In this document: positions 51,012 through 59,907 of the stretch, one piece after another
How positions within the stretch are numbered: the first letter of the stretch is position 1
Layout of the letters: the number at the start of each line of letters is the position of its first letter
Assembly: GCA_965234335.1 (NCBI GenBank)
Contig: OZ248429.1
Coordinates: 1 to 64,000 of the forward strand
Reading direction: 5' to 3'
Source of the DNA: Leadbetterella lacustris
GTDB taxonomy: Bacteria; Bacteroidota; Bacteroidia; Cytophagales; Spirosomataceae
DNA length: 64,000 nt
Translations under genes and position numbers: made by a program
Notes under the pieces: generated by a model
What the model saw: the letters and a program-made list of their open reading frames with translations, nothing else
What the model was told of the DNA's origin: nothing
Database searches by the model: none

Positions 51012-51218
51012 TTACACAAACCCTCTAATACTCAAAGTACCATTCTCCCTTTGAAAAATAGGCATCAGAGTTTGATTACCTTGTTTGACCGTTCCGAAAT
51101 AAAAATGACTGTAAGATTTGATTTTCATGGGCATCAAATCAGGAAACTGAGCCTTTAGTAGAGCGGGTATCTCTCCATTTGATTTCACGACGTGCTTTGG
51201 TACAATTATTCTGGCCAT
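51012..51218 (-). CDS. Small paralogous hypothetical protein, 68 residues (second gene)
   Basis: The protein starts MARIIVPKHVVKSNGEIPAL and ends TLMPIFQRENGTLSIRGFV. It is about half identical to the protein encoded at 51291, with the blocks MARIIVPKH.VKSN.EI, FPDL and TL.P.F.R..GTLSI.GF kept. No known domain comes to mind. A compact alpha/beta protein is likely. Conservation between the copies suggests that both are real genes. Confidence 0.6.
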   Translation of the reverse strand: MARIIVPKHVVKSNGEIPALLKAQFPDLMPMKIKSYSHFYFGTVKQGNQTLMPIFQRENGTLSIRGFV

Positions 51219-51290
51219 GGCTTTGCTATTTTAGACGATGATGGTTTGATTACAGTTTTAATTCTCTAATTGACACTGAACTAATTGGGC

Positions 51291-51503
51291 TCAATAACAA
51301 GCAAATCCCTTAATACTTAATGTGCCACCTACTCTTCTAAAAACTGGCGTTAAGGTTTGACTATCATCATTGTGAGTACCACAAAAATTATGACTAAACG
51401 AACAAGATTTTTCATAGGATAAATCTGGGAAATGAGTTCTTAAAAGAGAGATAATCTCAAGATTTGACTTTACTAAATGCTTCGGAACGATAATTCTGGC
51501 CAT
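51291..51503 (-). CDS. Small paralogous hypothetical protein, 70 residues (first gene)
   Basis: Paralogue of the preceding entry (MARIIVPKHLVKSNLEIISL; TLTPVFRRVGGTLSIKGFA). The two genes lie in tandem, 72 bases apart. Differences are spread along the sequence and keep the reading frame, so selection acted on the protein. Function unknown. Confidence 0.6.
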   Translation of the reverse strand: MARIIVPKHLVKSNLEIISLLRTHFPDLSYEKSCSFSHNFCGTHNDDSQTLTPVFRRVGGTLSIKGFACY

Positions 51504-51947
51504 GGTATTTGATATTTATAATGTTTGAAAAGCTTGAATTAGAATAGCTTACGCCTTCTATTATGAACCAAATGTATACGGAATTTTTTATGCTAAAAAA
51601 TTTTGCCACATTTTGCTAATATTTTGAGCAATCGAATTTTAACGTATGGGCAGCATCGAAGGTGAGACCCCTATTGTTTAATAAATGAACTTCGTTTTCC
51701 TGCATGCCTTATCCGATTAAAGCTGCGGTACTGAACTAACCTCTAGCTCAAATGCCCGCATGAGGGATCGTTGCGGAGCTCCCACGCCTAAGCGTGGAGC
51801 GGGAGCAGAGAGCCCGACCCCAACACATGTAGCGATAGCGGAATGTGGCGGGGACATGCCCAAATTATTTGTCAGAATTATTCACTAAATTTGCAGTCGA
51901 AATCACTCTAAAATGGTATGGAGTGAGAATTTTTTTGAGAAAATAAG
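51504..51947. other. Gene-free region upstream of metG, with a hairpin
   Basis: About 440 bases. CTCCCACGC and GCGTGGAGCGGGAG form a stem around CTAA at about 51778-51806, in a locally GC-rich patch. It also holds the metG promoter region. Confidence 0.5.
51886..51893 (+). promoter_or_regulatory. Candidate -7 promoter element of metG
   Basis: TAAATTTG matches TAnnTTTG, 54 bases before the metG start. TTTG at 51868 is closer than the usual -33 distance. Confidence 0.35.
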
Positions 51948-54014
51948 ATGAAAAACAATCCGAAAAGATATACCGTTACTGCCGCTTTGATATATGCCAA
52001 CGGCCCTATACACATTGGCCACTTGGCTGGCTGCTACTTGCCTGCTGATATTTATGTGCGGTATTTGAGGCTCAAGGGCAAAGATGTGGCATTTGTGAGT
52101 GGCACCGACGAGCACGGAGTGCCGATAACGATCAAGGCAAAAAAGGAGGGCACTACGCCACAAGCAGTGGTGGACAAGTATTACGGTATTATTAAGGATT
52201 CGTTTGAGCAGTTTGGGATTTCGTTTGACATCTATTCTCGGACATCGAACCCGATTCACCACGAGACTTCGCAGGAAATTTTTAAGACGCTTTACGATAA
52301 AGGATATTTTGACGAAGTAGTAACTGAGCAGTATTTTGACGAGTCGGCTCAAACATTTTTGGCAGATAGATATATTGTGGGCGAATGTCCGACCTGTCAC
52401 AATCCGGATGCCTATGGCGACCAATGTGAAAAATGTGGTTCAACGCTTTCGCCTACGGATTTGATTAATCCAAGATCTTCGCTTTCGGGTAATAAACCAG
52501 TGATGAAAGCAACGAAAAACTGGTACCTGCCGCTTGACAGAATGCAGCCCGAAATAGAAAAATATGTAAACAGCCACCCTGAGTGGAAGCCGAATGTGTT
52601 TGGGCAGTGTCAGTCGTGGTTGAAGCAGGGTTTGCAGCCGCGTGCCATGACCCGCGACCTAGACTGGGGCGTGAAAGTGCCTTTGCCAGATACCGAAGGG
52701 AAGGTGCTATATGTGTGGTTTGATGCTCCTATTGGGTACATTTCGATGACCAAAGAGTGGGCTGCGGCTGCTGGAAAAAACTGGGAGGACTATTGGAAAA
52801 GCGAAGATACTAAGCTGGTGCATTTTATAGGAAAAGATAACATTGTGTTTCATTGTATTATTTTTCCGGCGACATTGATGGCGGAAGGAAGCTTTATTTT
52901 GCCTGATAATGTTCCTGCCAACGAGTTTATGAACCTCGAAAACGACAAGATATCGACCTCAAGAAACTGGGCGGTGTGGCTACATGAATATTTGGAGGAG
53001 TTTCCCGGCAAACAGGATGTGCTACGTTATGCTTTGGCGGCCAATGCTCCAGAAAGCAAAGACAACGATTTTACTTGGAAAGATTTCCAGACCAAAAACA
53101 ACTCGGAGTTGGTGGGTATTTTCGGCAACTTTGTAAACCGCACTGTGGTGCTTACGCAGAAGTTTTACGATGGCAAAGTGCCTACAAGAGGTGAACTACT
53201 AGAAATTGACCAACAGACACTTGATGTACTGAAACAGCTACCCTGCGACGTGTCGGATGCAATAAAGAACTATAAGTTTAGAGATGCTTTGGCGAGCATG
53301 ATGGAGATTGCCCGACTTGGCAACAAATATTTGGCCGAAACCGAACCTTGGAAAGCCATAAAAGAAGACCCAGAACGTGTAAAAAGCATAATGAACATTG
53401 CTATGCAGATTACGGCTACTTTGGCCTTGGTTGCTGAGCCTTTTTTGCCGTTTACTTCCCAGAAATTGTTTGAGCAATTGAAACTTTCTGAATGGAACCT
53501 AAACGGCCCGAAACACGAATGGATTGATGCCGGAAATGCTGATTTGGTGCCAACAGGATTAGAAATTGGCTCGGGGTCATTGCTTTTTGAGAAAATAGAA
53601 GACGAAACCATAGACAAACAAGTACAAAAATTACTCGACGCCAAACGCATGAACGAACTAGAAGGAAAGACCGTAGCTGCAATTAAAGAGAATATTCAAT
53701 TTGATGATTTTGCGAAGCTAGACATCAGAATAGGCACCATTCTGGAAGCAGAAGCAGTGAAAAAAAGCAAGAAATTGTTAAAATTCTTAATAGATGACGG
53801 CCTAGAAAAACGCACCATTTTGAGCGGAATAGCCGAGCACTTCAGCCCCGAAGAAATGGTAGGCCGACAAGTAACTTTCATAGCCAACCTTGCTCCAAGA
53901 ATGATGATGGGCATAGAGTCGCAAGGCATGATTCTGATGGCCGAGGACAAAGATGGCTCGCTTAGCCTTCTGCAACCTCACAAGGAGGTTTGGAATGGTG
54001 CGGGGGTGAGTTGA
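51948..54014 (+). CDS. metG: Methionyl-tRNA synthetase
   Basis: 688 residues. It charges tRNA-Met. Visible are the HIGH motif in GPIHIGHLAG (about 20-29), the zinc-knuckle cysteines CPTCHNPDAYGDQCEKCG (about 147-164), the KMSKS loop as DKISTSRNW (about 332-340), and a C-terminal EMAPII-type tRNA-binding domain (about 585-688, FAKLDIRIGTILEAEAVKKS). The length and the fused tRNA-binding domain are normal for Bacteroidota. A single essential gene without nearby partners. Confidence 0.97.
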   Translation: MKNNPKRYTVTAALIYANGPIHIGHLAGCYLPADIYVRYLRLKGKDVAFVSGTDEHGVPITIKAKKEGTTPQAVVDKYYGIIKDSFEQFGISFDIYSRTSNPIHHETSQEIFKTLYDKGYFDEVVTEQYFDESAQTFLADRYIVGECPTCHNPDAYGDQCEKCGSTLSPTDLINPRSSLSGNKPVMKATKNWYLPLDRMQPEIEKYVNSHPEWKPNVFGQCQSWLKQGLQPRAMTRDLDWGVKVPLPDTEGKVLYVWFDAPIGYISMTKEWAAAAGKNWEDYWKSEDTKLVHFIGKDNIVFHCIIFPATLMAEGSFILPDNVPANEFMNLENDKISTSRNWAVWLHEYLEEFPGKQDVLRYALAANAPESKDNDFTWKDFQTKNNSELVGIFGNFVNRTVVLTQKFYDGKVPTRGELLEIDQQTLDVLKQLPCDVSDAIKNYKFRDALASMMEIARLGNKYLAETEPWKAIKEDPERVKSIMNIAMQITATLALVAEPFLPFTSQKLFEQLKLSEWNLNGPKHEWIDAGNADLVPTGLEIGSGSLLFEKIEDETIDKQVQKLLDAKRMNELEGKTVAAIKENIQFDDFAKLDIRIGTILEAEAVKKSKKLLKFLIDDGLEKRTILSGIAEHFSPEEMVGRQVTFIANLAPRMMMGIESQGMILMAEDKDGSLSLLQPHKEVWNGAGVS

Positions 54015-54098
54015 GGGGGTGGATTTGCAAACATCGTTTATAGCTAGATTTTGTATTTCATTAGAAAAAACTTATTTTAGTATATTAATTAAAGTTTT

Positions 54099-54359
54099 AT
54101 GCCTGAAATTAGCAGATTTTTGGGAATCATAATTAGAATGTTCTACAACGAACATAATCCTCCCCATTTTCATGCAATTTACAATGAATTCGAAGTGGAA
54201 ATTGATATCAGAACAATGGAAATATTAAAAGGTCAGCTTCCGAAAAAGGTTTATAATCTAGTTATTGAATGGGCTATTGAACATAGAGCAGAGCTTATGA
54301 TAGATTGGGAATTAATGAGAAATGATAGCCAACCAAATCCAATTAAACCCTTAGTATAA
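54099..54359 (+). CDS. DUF4160-domain protein
   Basis: 86 residues. The family signature is clear: FLGIIIRMFYNEHNPPHFHA followed by EVEIDIRTMEILKGQLPK and VIEWAIEHRAELMIDWELM. Such proteins are almost always encoded next to a DUF2442 protein, as here, in a pair suspected to be a toxin-antitoxin module. The stop overlaps the start of the next gene by one base. Confidence 0.9.
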   Translation: MPEISRFLGIIIRMFYNEHNPPHFHAIYNEFEVEIDIRTMEILKGQLPKKVYNLVIEWAIEHRAELMIDWELMRNDSQPNPIKPLV

Positions 54360-54592
54360 TGCACAATCAAATACCGAAAATAATTAGTGCATTCCCAAAA
54401 GAAAATTTTCAACTGGGAATTGTATTTAATGATGGAAAAAGCAAAACTGTTGATATTAATCCCTTTATTAAAAATGGAGTTTCTGCTGCTTTAAGAGACC
54501 CTCAATATTTTAAAAAAGTAATTGTCGAGAATGGATATATTACTTGGGAGAATGGTTTTGATTTTTGTCCTGAGTTTTTATACAATTTGTGA
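54359..54592 (+). CDS. DUF2442-domain protein
   Basis: 77 residues. A short beta-rich protein with FQLGIVFNDGKSKTVDINPF (about 19-38), a core of DUF2442, and a C-terminal WENGFDFCPEFLY. Coupled to the DUF4160 gene. Several pairs of this kind have the layout of type II toxin-antitoxin systems; which member would be toxic is not known to me. Confidence 0.88.
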   Translation: MHNQIPKIISAFPKENFQLGIVFNDGKSKTVDINPFIKNGVSAALRDPQYFKKVIVENGYITWENGFDFCPEFLYNL

Positions 54593-54594
54593 AT

Positions 54595-54897
54595 ATGAGG
54601 GCAATTGTTTTGAGTTTTTTCGGATCTCTTCAATTAATACTTTTTACTCTACCAACATTCTCCCAAAAACCATTCAACCGAAAACTCATCTCCCGTTTAG
54701 ACAGCCTAAAAAAAGTTGATCAATTTTGGAGAAATGAACACATAAACCTTCAAAATAGAGAACCAGTTTCTACAAATCTGAATGAAGACCAAATTTCTGA
54801 GAAAATGGGGCAAACAGACAGCCTAAATCATTTTGAACTTAAGAAAATCATAGAAGAGTTTGGTTTTTCAGGATTTGATTTGGTCGGAAAAAGGTGA
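54595..54897 (+). pseudogene. N-terminal half of a DUF6624-like exported protein
   Basis: An open frame from the ATG at 54595 (a GTG at 54589 is also possible) codes for a signal peptide (MRAIVLSFFGSLQLILFTLP) and LISRLDSLKKVDQFWRNEHI, then TDSLNHFELKKIIEEFGFSG and FDLVGKR, stop. The DQ-x-x-R, D-S-x-N and I-I-x-x-F-G-F-x-G-x-x-L-V-G pattern is that of DUF6624 proteins, which continue for about 100 residues more. Here the frame breaks at the junction to a foreign gene fragment. Confidence 0.5.
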
Positions 54898-55171
54898 CGA
54901 TACTTATCCGGGTGCTCAGATAGATTTGGTAATAGACCGAGCCGACCAATGTATAAACCTTTGTGAGGCGAAGTTTACGAAGGAGAATTTTGCAATAGAT
55001 AAAAACTATGCCGAGAAATTAAGAATAAAAAAAGGGATTTTTAAATACGCCACAGATACCAAAAAAGCTCTTTTCACCACATTGATTACTACTTACCCGG
55101 CACTAAAAAATCAATATTATCAGGAGGGAATAGTTAACGAAGTGACCATGGATAAGCTCTTTGAAAGTTAA
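54869..55171 (+). pseudogene. C-terminal fragment of an AAA ATPase with nuclease-like tail
   Basis: The frame reads GDDTYPGAQIDLVIDRADQC, then INLCEAKFTKENFAIDKNYA and GIFKYATDTKKALFTTLITT. The pattern D-x-x-I-D-x-x-x-x-C-E-x-K-F is the PD-(D/E)xK-like end of a group of stand-alone AAA ATPases of about 370-450 residues. The Walker motifs and the rest of the gene are absent. The open frame begins within the upstream DUF6624 fragment, marking an illegitimate junction. Confidence 0.55.
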
Positions 55172-55321
55172 TATACTTGGAGAAATCTATGTTTTTTGAC
55201 CACATTTCTCCAAGTATCGACAAGTAAACTATTTATAATATGTTAATTGTCAAAAAGTTAAAGACAAGAAAATAAAGGACAATAATCAACTTTCAATACT
55301 AAAAAAGTCAATCCTCCATCT

Positions 55322-56572
55322 CTATAACTTCTCAATCAAAGCCGAAAATTTAGTTAGATCAATTTGTGCTTTTGATGCTAAATTTCTTGCTTGTTGGGCA
55401 TCTGCTTTAGCTTTGGCTAAGTCACCGGCTTTTTGGTTTAGTTTGGCTGACTCAAAATAATACTCTGCTAAAAATTTATCTTCTTTGAGCAGACCTTTGG
55501 CCTTGTTTAGCCAAGCGGTGGCTTTGGGTGCATAGTTTTTGTTTGGATAAAAATCGTTAAAAACTCTGGCAACATACACCAACGACTGCCCATTAGCACC
55601 AAATTTGGCAGCCATTCTTTCGCCAATAGCCAATGCTTGCTCGGGCTTGCCTTCGCGTATGAGGGCTTTTATATCAAACTCCCAAGTTACGTTTTCTATA
55701 TATTGTCCTGCACCGGATAGGTTCATGTATTTTTTTACCAGATTCAGCTTTGCAGTTCCATAATTTTGGCCTCTTTGGCTATACAACGAAGACTGTATGA
55801 TGCCACCCAGAATGTTATTTTCATTACCTCCATGGCCATCTTTCTTCTCGAACGCTGCTGCTGTAGCTACGTTGTTGAACCAATGCACGGCAAAACCATT
55901 TTCCATATCCGTTACACATTTCTTGGTCAGCTTCCAGCTGGTTTCGCTGTTGAGTTGGTCTTTTGGATAGATTTTAAAAACTTCATCTGCGGCAGTAATT
56001 GCCAAGGTGGTGTCCTTCGTAAGCCTCGCATAAGCGGCCAACTGTACCAACAAATCTAAAGTTCTGTCGCCTTTATCGTATCTGGCTTTGTAATTTGTAG
56101 CTCTTTTATCAGGAATTAGAGCAGTTTCAGCAGCCGTCACGATAGTTTTTATGTCAGGCGTAACCTCGGCTTGGTGTACAATTTTACCGTCGCTATCAAA
56201 AAACAAAAACTGCGGAAAGCTTGGCAAGTAGATATTTCTGTCGTTCAAAAACTTCACTTGATCGGCATTGCCCACGTCGAGTTTGTAGTTTATAAAGCTG
56301 CTGTTGTACTTGGTGGCTACTTCGGTTTTTTTGAAAAACGGCTCCATACTCTGACAAACCGGACAAGTCGGCGAATAACACTCTACAAAAAGCAATTTGC
56401 CCGAAGCCTTGGCCTGAGCTAGTGCATCGTCAATACTTGGGTTCCACGTTACCTGAGTTTTATCGATATTTTCGGTGGAAGCCGTTGTTTGTGCAGTGCT
56501 ATTTTGCGACTTCGACTGACAGCTTGCAAAAAGCAAAATGCCGGCTAGGCTCGTAATTTTAAAGAAATTCAT
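55322..56572 (-). CDS. Thioredoxin-fold lipoprotein with TPR-like C-terminus
   Basis: 416 residues from the ATG at 56572, chosen because MNFFKITSLAGILLFASCQS gives a signal peptide with lipobox Cys18. A thioredoxin-like domain (about 45-150) has ECYSPTCPVCQSMEPFFKKT, where CPVC is the possible redox pair, and YLPSFPQFLFFDSDGKIVHQ. The rest consists of helical repeat segments ending AGDLAKAKADAQQARNLASK. It probably works on disulfides in the periplasm; an electron donor is not seen nearby. Confidence 0.85.
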   Translation of the reverse strand: MNFFKITSLAGILLFASCQSKSQNSTAQTTASTENIDKTQVTWNPSIDDALAQAKASGKLLFVECYSPTCPVCQSMEPFFKKTEVATKYNSSFINYKLDVGNADQVKFLNDRNIYLPSFPQFLFFDSDGKIVHQAEVTPDIKTIVTAAETALIPDKRATNYKARYDKGDRTLDLLVQLAAYARLTKDTTLAITAADEVFKIYPKDQLNSETSWKLTKKCVTDMENGFAVHWFNNVATAAAFEKKDGHGGNENNILGGIIQSSLYSQRGQNYGTAKLNLVKKYMNLSGAGQYIENVTWEFDIKALIREGKPEQALAIGERMAAKFGANGQSLVYVARVFNDFYPNKNYAPKATAWLNKAKGLLKEDKFLAEYYFESAKLNQKAGDLAKAKADAQQARNLASKAQIDLTKFSALIEKL

Positions 56573-56747
56573 TGGAGTAAAAATCATTTTATACTATTGT
56601 TTAAAAAAAATGCTCGTAAAAATTGAAAATTATTAAGTTCTAAACAAATATTTGCTTGTTAATATTCAGTTAAAAGCAAATAATGAGCCAAATATGAATT
56701 TATGTTAAAATACAAATCTTGTTTCGTTTGATAGCTTCAAAATGTAT

Positions 56748-56755
56748 TAAATTTG
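56748..56755 (+). promoter_or_regulatory. Candidate -7 promoter element of the ArsC-like gene
   Basis: TAAATTTG matches TAnnTTTG; TTTG at 56727-56730 could be a -33 element (17-base spacing). It lies 20 bases before the start codon. Confidence 0.4.
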
Positions 56756-56775
56756 CGAGAAAATAAAAATATAAG

Positions 56776-57120
56776 ATGCTTACAGTTTACGGAATTCCGA
56801 ATTGCGACACAGTAAAAAAATCACTAGATTTTCTAAAAGGCAAAGGCGAGACTTTTACATTTCACAATTATAAAACCGAGGGTATTTCGAAAGATAAAGT
56901 CGAAGAGTGGATGCAACAAATACCACTCGACAAACTCGTAAACAAAAAAAGCACGACTTACAAGGGCTTTGACCAAGCACAAAAAGACGCTTTAGAAACT
57001 CCTCTGTCTGCCGTAGAGGTGATTATGCAAAACACATCGGTCATCAAACGCCCCATCATAGAAGATCAAAAAGTAGTAGCCGTAGGATTCGACAAAGACC
57101 TTTACGAAAAGCTTTTTTAA
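56776..57120 (+). CDS. ArsC/Spx-family thioredoxin-fold protein
   Basis: 114 residues. The first strand and catalytic Cys appear as YGIPNCDTVKKSLDFLKG (Cys10). The WMQQIPLDKLVNKKSTTYKG block and the late VIKRPIIEDQKVVAVGF with the conserved R-P motif complete the ArsC fold. The IPNCDTVKK form is that of YffB-like arsenate-reductase relatives, whose role is unclear. Convergent with the GMC oxidoreductase gene, two bases between the stops. Confidence 0.9.
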   Translation: MLTVYGIPNCDTVKKSLDFLKGKGETFTFHNYKTEGISKDKVEEWMQQIPLDKLVNKKSTTYKGFDQAQKDALETPLSAVEVIMQNTSVIKRPIIEDQKVVAVGFDKDLYEKLF

Positions 57121-57122
57121 TC

Positions 57123-58847
57123 TTATAAATTCCGCTTTTTAAGTTCTTTTACCGCAAAATCACAGGCACGTGCCGTGAGAGCCATATAAGTCAGCGATGG
57201 GTTTACGCAGTTAGAAGAGGTCATAGCTGCACCGTCGGTTACAAAAACGTTCTTACATCCCCACACCTGATTGTGAGCATTGAGTACTGACGTTTTGGGG
57301 TCTCTACCCATGCGAGCTGTTCCCATTTCGTGCTTTGAAAGCCCGAGATGAAAATCATCCTTTTTGAATGAACGAATATTTTTATAGCCCGCCACTTCCA
57401 TCAATTCGGCCGCATCGTTTTGCATATCTACACGCATTTTTTGCTCATTTTCTTTTATCTCGGCATCAAATACTATTTTAGGAATACCAAATTGGTCTTT
57501 TTCGGTAGGATGAAGATACATTTGATTGTCTTCATAGGGCAGGCACTCGCCAAAAGATGTAAGATTTATACCCCAGCCTCCTATCTGAGCTGCTTGTTCT
57601 TTTAGATCTGCTCCAAATAGGTTTAGCGGCGTTTGTTTTGACCAACCACTTCTGCTGGCACCGCCCTGAAAGCCGAATCCACGCAGATAGTCACGTTTGT
57701 CGGTGCCGATATTTCTGAATCTCGGCATAAAAATACCATTGGCACGTCGGCCAGTATAATATTTATCTTCAAAGCCTTCTATGGTGGCCGATGCACCTAC
57801 CCTTGAGTGGTGGTCCATGAGGTTTTTGCCCAGCTGACCACTGTCATTTCCCAGGCCATTTGGGAATCTAGTTGACTTAGAATTAAGCATGATGGCGGTA
57901 CTCGCCATAGCCGAGGCATTGATAAAAATGACCTTTGCAAAATATTCGGTTACCTCTTTGGTTTCGGCATCTATTACCTCCACTCCATCGGCTTTTTGTG
58001 TTTTTTCGTTGTAAATAACCCTAGAAACTACAGAAAATGGCCTAAGCGTAAGATTCCCCGTTTTCATGGCAGCGGGCAAAGTGGCCGCCTGCGTACTGAA
58101 ATATCCGCCATAAGGGCAACCCGAGGAGCAAGCATTGCGGTATTGACATGACACACGACCCAGAGCCGTTTGCTCAGCAGTGGGCTGGGTGATATGAGCC
58201 ACCCTGCCGATGGTAACTATCCTATCATTGCCATATTTGGCCTTTATTTTTTCTTTGAAACTGGACTCCACGCAATTCATCTGCATGGGCGGCTGAAATA
58301 CGCTATCGGGCATGTGAGGAATATTGTCGTAGCTACCGCTTACGCCTACAAATTTTTCTACATAACTATACCAAGGCTCAATATCCTTGTACCTTATTGG
58401 CCAATCTATCGCTATTCCTTCACGGGCATTGGCCTCAAAGTCGAATTCGCTCCACCTAAAAACCATACGCCCCCAGAGCAAAGATTTGCCCCCTACTCCG
58501 GCCCCTCTGTACCAGTCAAAAGGTTTTTTGCTGATGTAAGGGCTTGTGTCTTCTGGAAGCCAAAAATCTTCATTTGCTTCGTTGATGGGGTAGCTGCCCT
58601 CAGCAGTTTGTACCGGAAATTTTGCTTTTATCTCTTGGGTTAATCTATTGGCATGGTCTAGCTCCCACGGAGCCTTCATGGCGTTTTTATAGTCCTCTAT
58701 ATGCTTAATGTCCTTGCCTCGTTCGAGCATCAGTACTTTTAGGCCTTTTTCGCAAAGTTCTTTGGCCGCCCAGCCGCCGCTTATTCCTGAGCCCACCACT
58801 ATGGCGTCGTAGGTGTTTTTTTCTTTGCCTTTGAGGTTTAGATTCAT
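57123..58847 (-). CDS. GMC-family oxidoreductase
   Basis: 574 residues. The FAD-binding start is IVVGSGISGGWAAKELCEKG (about 16-35). It continues with RGAGVGGKSLLWGRMVFRWS (about 114-133), the CQYRNACSSGCPYGG cysteine segment and, at the end, HEMGTARMGRD and TDGAAMTSSNCVNPSLTYMA with the His/Asn pair of GMC enzymes. It oxidises a sugar or alcohol. Bacteroidota homologues usually have a gluconate-2-dehydrogenase-subunit-3-like partner gene next to them; none is adjacent here. Confidence 0.92.
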   Translation of the reverse strand: MNLNLKGKEKNTYDAIVVGSGISGGWAAKELCEKGLKVLMLERGKDIKHIEDYKNAMKAPWELDHANRLTQEIKAKFPVQTAEGSYPINEANEDFWLPEDTSPYISKKPFDWYRGAGVGGKSLLWGRMVFRWSEFDFEANAREGIAIDWPIRYKDIEPWYSYVEKFVGVSGSYDNIPHMPDSVFQPPMQMNCVESSFKEKIKAKYGNDRIVTIGRVAHITQPTAEQTALGRVSCQYRNACSSGCPYGGYFSTQAATLPAAMKTGNLTLRPFSVVSRVIYNEKTQKADGVEVIDAETKEVTEYFAKVIFINASAMASTAIMLNSKSTRFPNGLGNDSGQLGKNLMDHHSRVGASATIEGFEDKYYTGRRANGIFMPRFRNIGTDKRDYLRGFGFQGGASRSGWSKQTPLNLFGADLKEQAAQIGGWGINLTSFGECLPYEDNQMYLHPTEKDQFGIPKIVFDAEIKENEQKMRVDMQNDAAELMEVAGYKNIRSFKKDDFHLGLSKHEMGTARMGRDPKTSVLNAHNQVWGCKNVFVTDGAAMTSSNCVNPSLTYMALTARACDFAVKELKKRNL

Positions 58848-58940
58848 TTTGTTAGGTTGAAATATTTATTTCAAATATAATCAAATACCTTCTTAATTTG
58901 TATTTCGATAGGCTGATTTTGTTGTTTTGTTTTGGTCGCC

Positions 58941-59042
58941 CTCGTCTGTGACCTCACAGACGAGACGTATGAATAACTTATACGGTTGATGTTTGTGAGG
59001 ACACAAACATAGGCGTAATGATGTTTGTGAGGACGCAAACAT
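58941..59042. repeat. Three consecutive hairpins with a common loop type
   Basis: CTCGTCTGTGA pairs with TCACAGACGAG around CC (58941-58964); ATGTTTGTG pairs with CACAAACAT around AGGA (58989-59010); ATGTTTGTG pairs with CGCAAACAT around AGGA (59021-59042). They lie in the gap between the divergent GMC and regulator genes. No T-run follows. Confidence 0.8.
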
Positions 59043-59121
59043 GGAGAAATGATAAAAAAATTAGCAATGTCGGATTTGAAAGTGGTGGCACTTGCTTTTT
59101 ACTTAAAATATTACCAATTTT

Positions 59122-59907
59122 ATGATAAAATATTTAGCAATGAAAAAAATAAGTAAAAATATAGCTCATTTACGCCATTTGAGAGGCATTTCGCAAGAAT
59201 CGTTAGCTGGCGATTTAAACATCACACGGTCGAGACTGAGCTCATGGGAGGAACACAGAGCAGAACCGCCGATTGATCTTATTATACAATTGGCTGACTA
59301 TTTTACAGTTTCAATTGACTCACTTCTGAAAATTGATTTGACAAAAGTAAACGACCTGAGAGATTTACTCAAGATTGGTGGTAACCGTATATTGTTTCCT
59401 GTAATGGTAGACAGCGATGGCAAAGATTTGGTAGAGCTAGTGCCTATCAGAGCATCTGCGGGCTACCTTCAGGGTTTTAGTGATGAAAACTACATAGAGA
59501 GCTTACCTCGAATCTCCTTGCCTTTTACCGACGTTGGCAAGTTTCGTGGTTTTCCGATTCAGGGTGATTCTATGCCACCGCTGGAATCTGGTGCTTATGT
59601 GATAGGTAAATATGTAGAAGATGTAGCTGATATAAAAGATGGAAAAACATACGTGGTGTTGACCCAAAACGATGGCTTGGTTTATAAGCGATTATACAAT
59701 AAAATCGAGAAAGACGGCACCATTCATTTACATTCTGACAACAAAGCCTATTATCCTTACCAAATAAAACCCGAGGAGGTATTCGAGCTGTGGAGTTTTG
59801 TTTGTAGTCTTAATCCTACCGACAGCCCTATTTCTGATTTAGTTTATAATGCCATTCAGAATATTCAAGCAGATGTAGTAGAATTAAGGCAGAATAGATT
59901 CGGTTAA
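59122..59907 (+). CDS. XRE-family regulator with S24 (LexA/CI-like) domain
   Basis: 261 residues; the ATG at 59140 (MKKISKNIAHLRHLRGISQE) is an equally good start. An HTH (about 10-60, including LAGDLNITRSRLSSWEEHRA) is followed by a linker and an S24 peptidase-like fold: IQGDSMPPLESGAYVIGKYV with the Ser and LVYKRLYNKIEK with the Lys of the Ser-Lys dyad. In LexA/CI proteins this drives self-cleavage. An Ala-Gly type cleavage site (RASAGYLQGF, about 115) is also present, so it may answer DNA damage or act as a phage-like repressor. Confidence 0.85.
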   Translation: MIKYLAMKKISKNIAHLRHLRGISQESLAGDLNITRSRLSSWEEHRAEPPIDLIIQLADYFTVSIDSLLKIDLTKVNDLRDLLKIGGNRILFPVMVDSDGKDLVELVPIRASAGYLQGFSDENYIESLPRISLPFTDVGKFRGFPIQGDSMPPLESGAYVIGKYVEDVADIKDGKTYVVLTQNDGLVYKRLYNKIEKDGTIHLHSDNKAYYPYQIKPEEVFELWSFVCSLNPTDSPISDLVYNAIQNIQADVVELRQNRFG

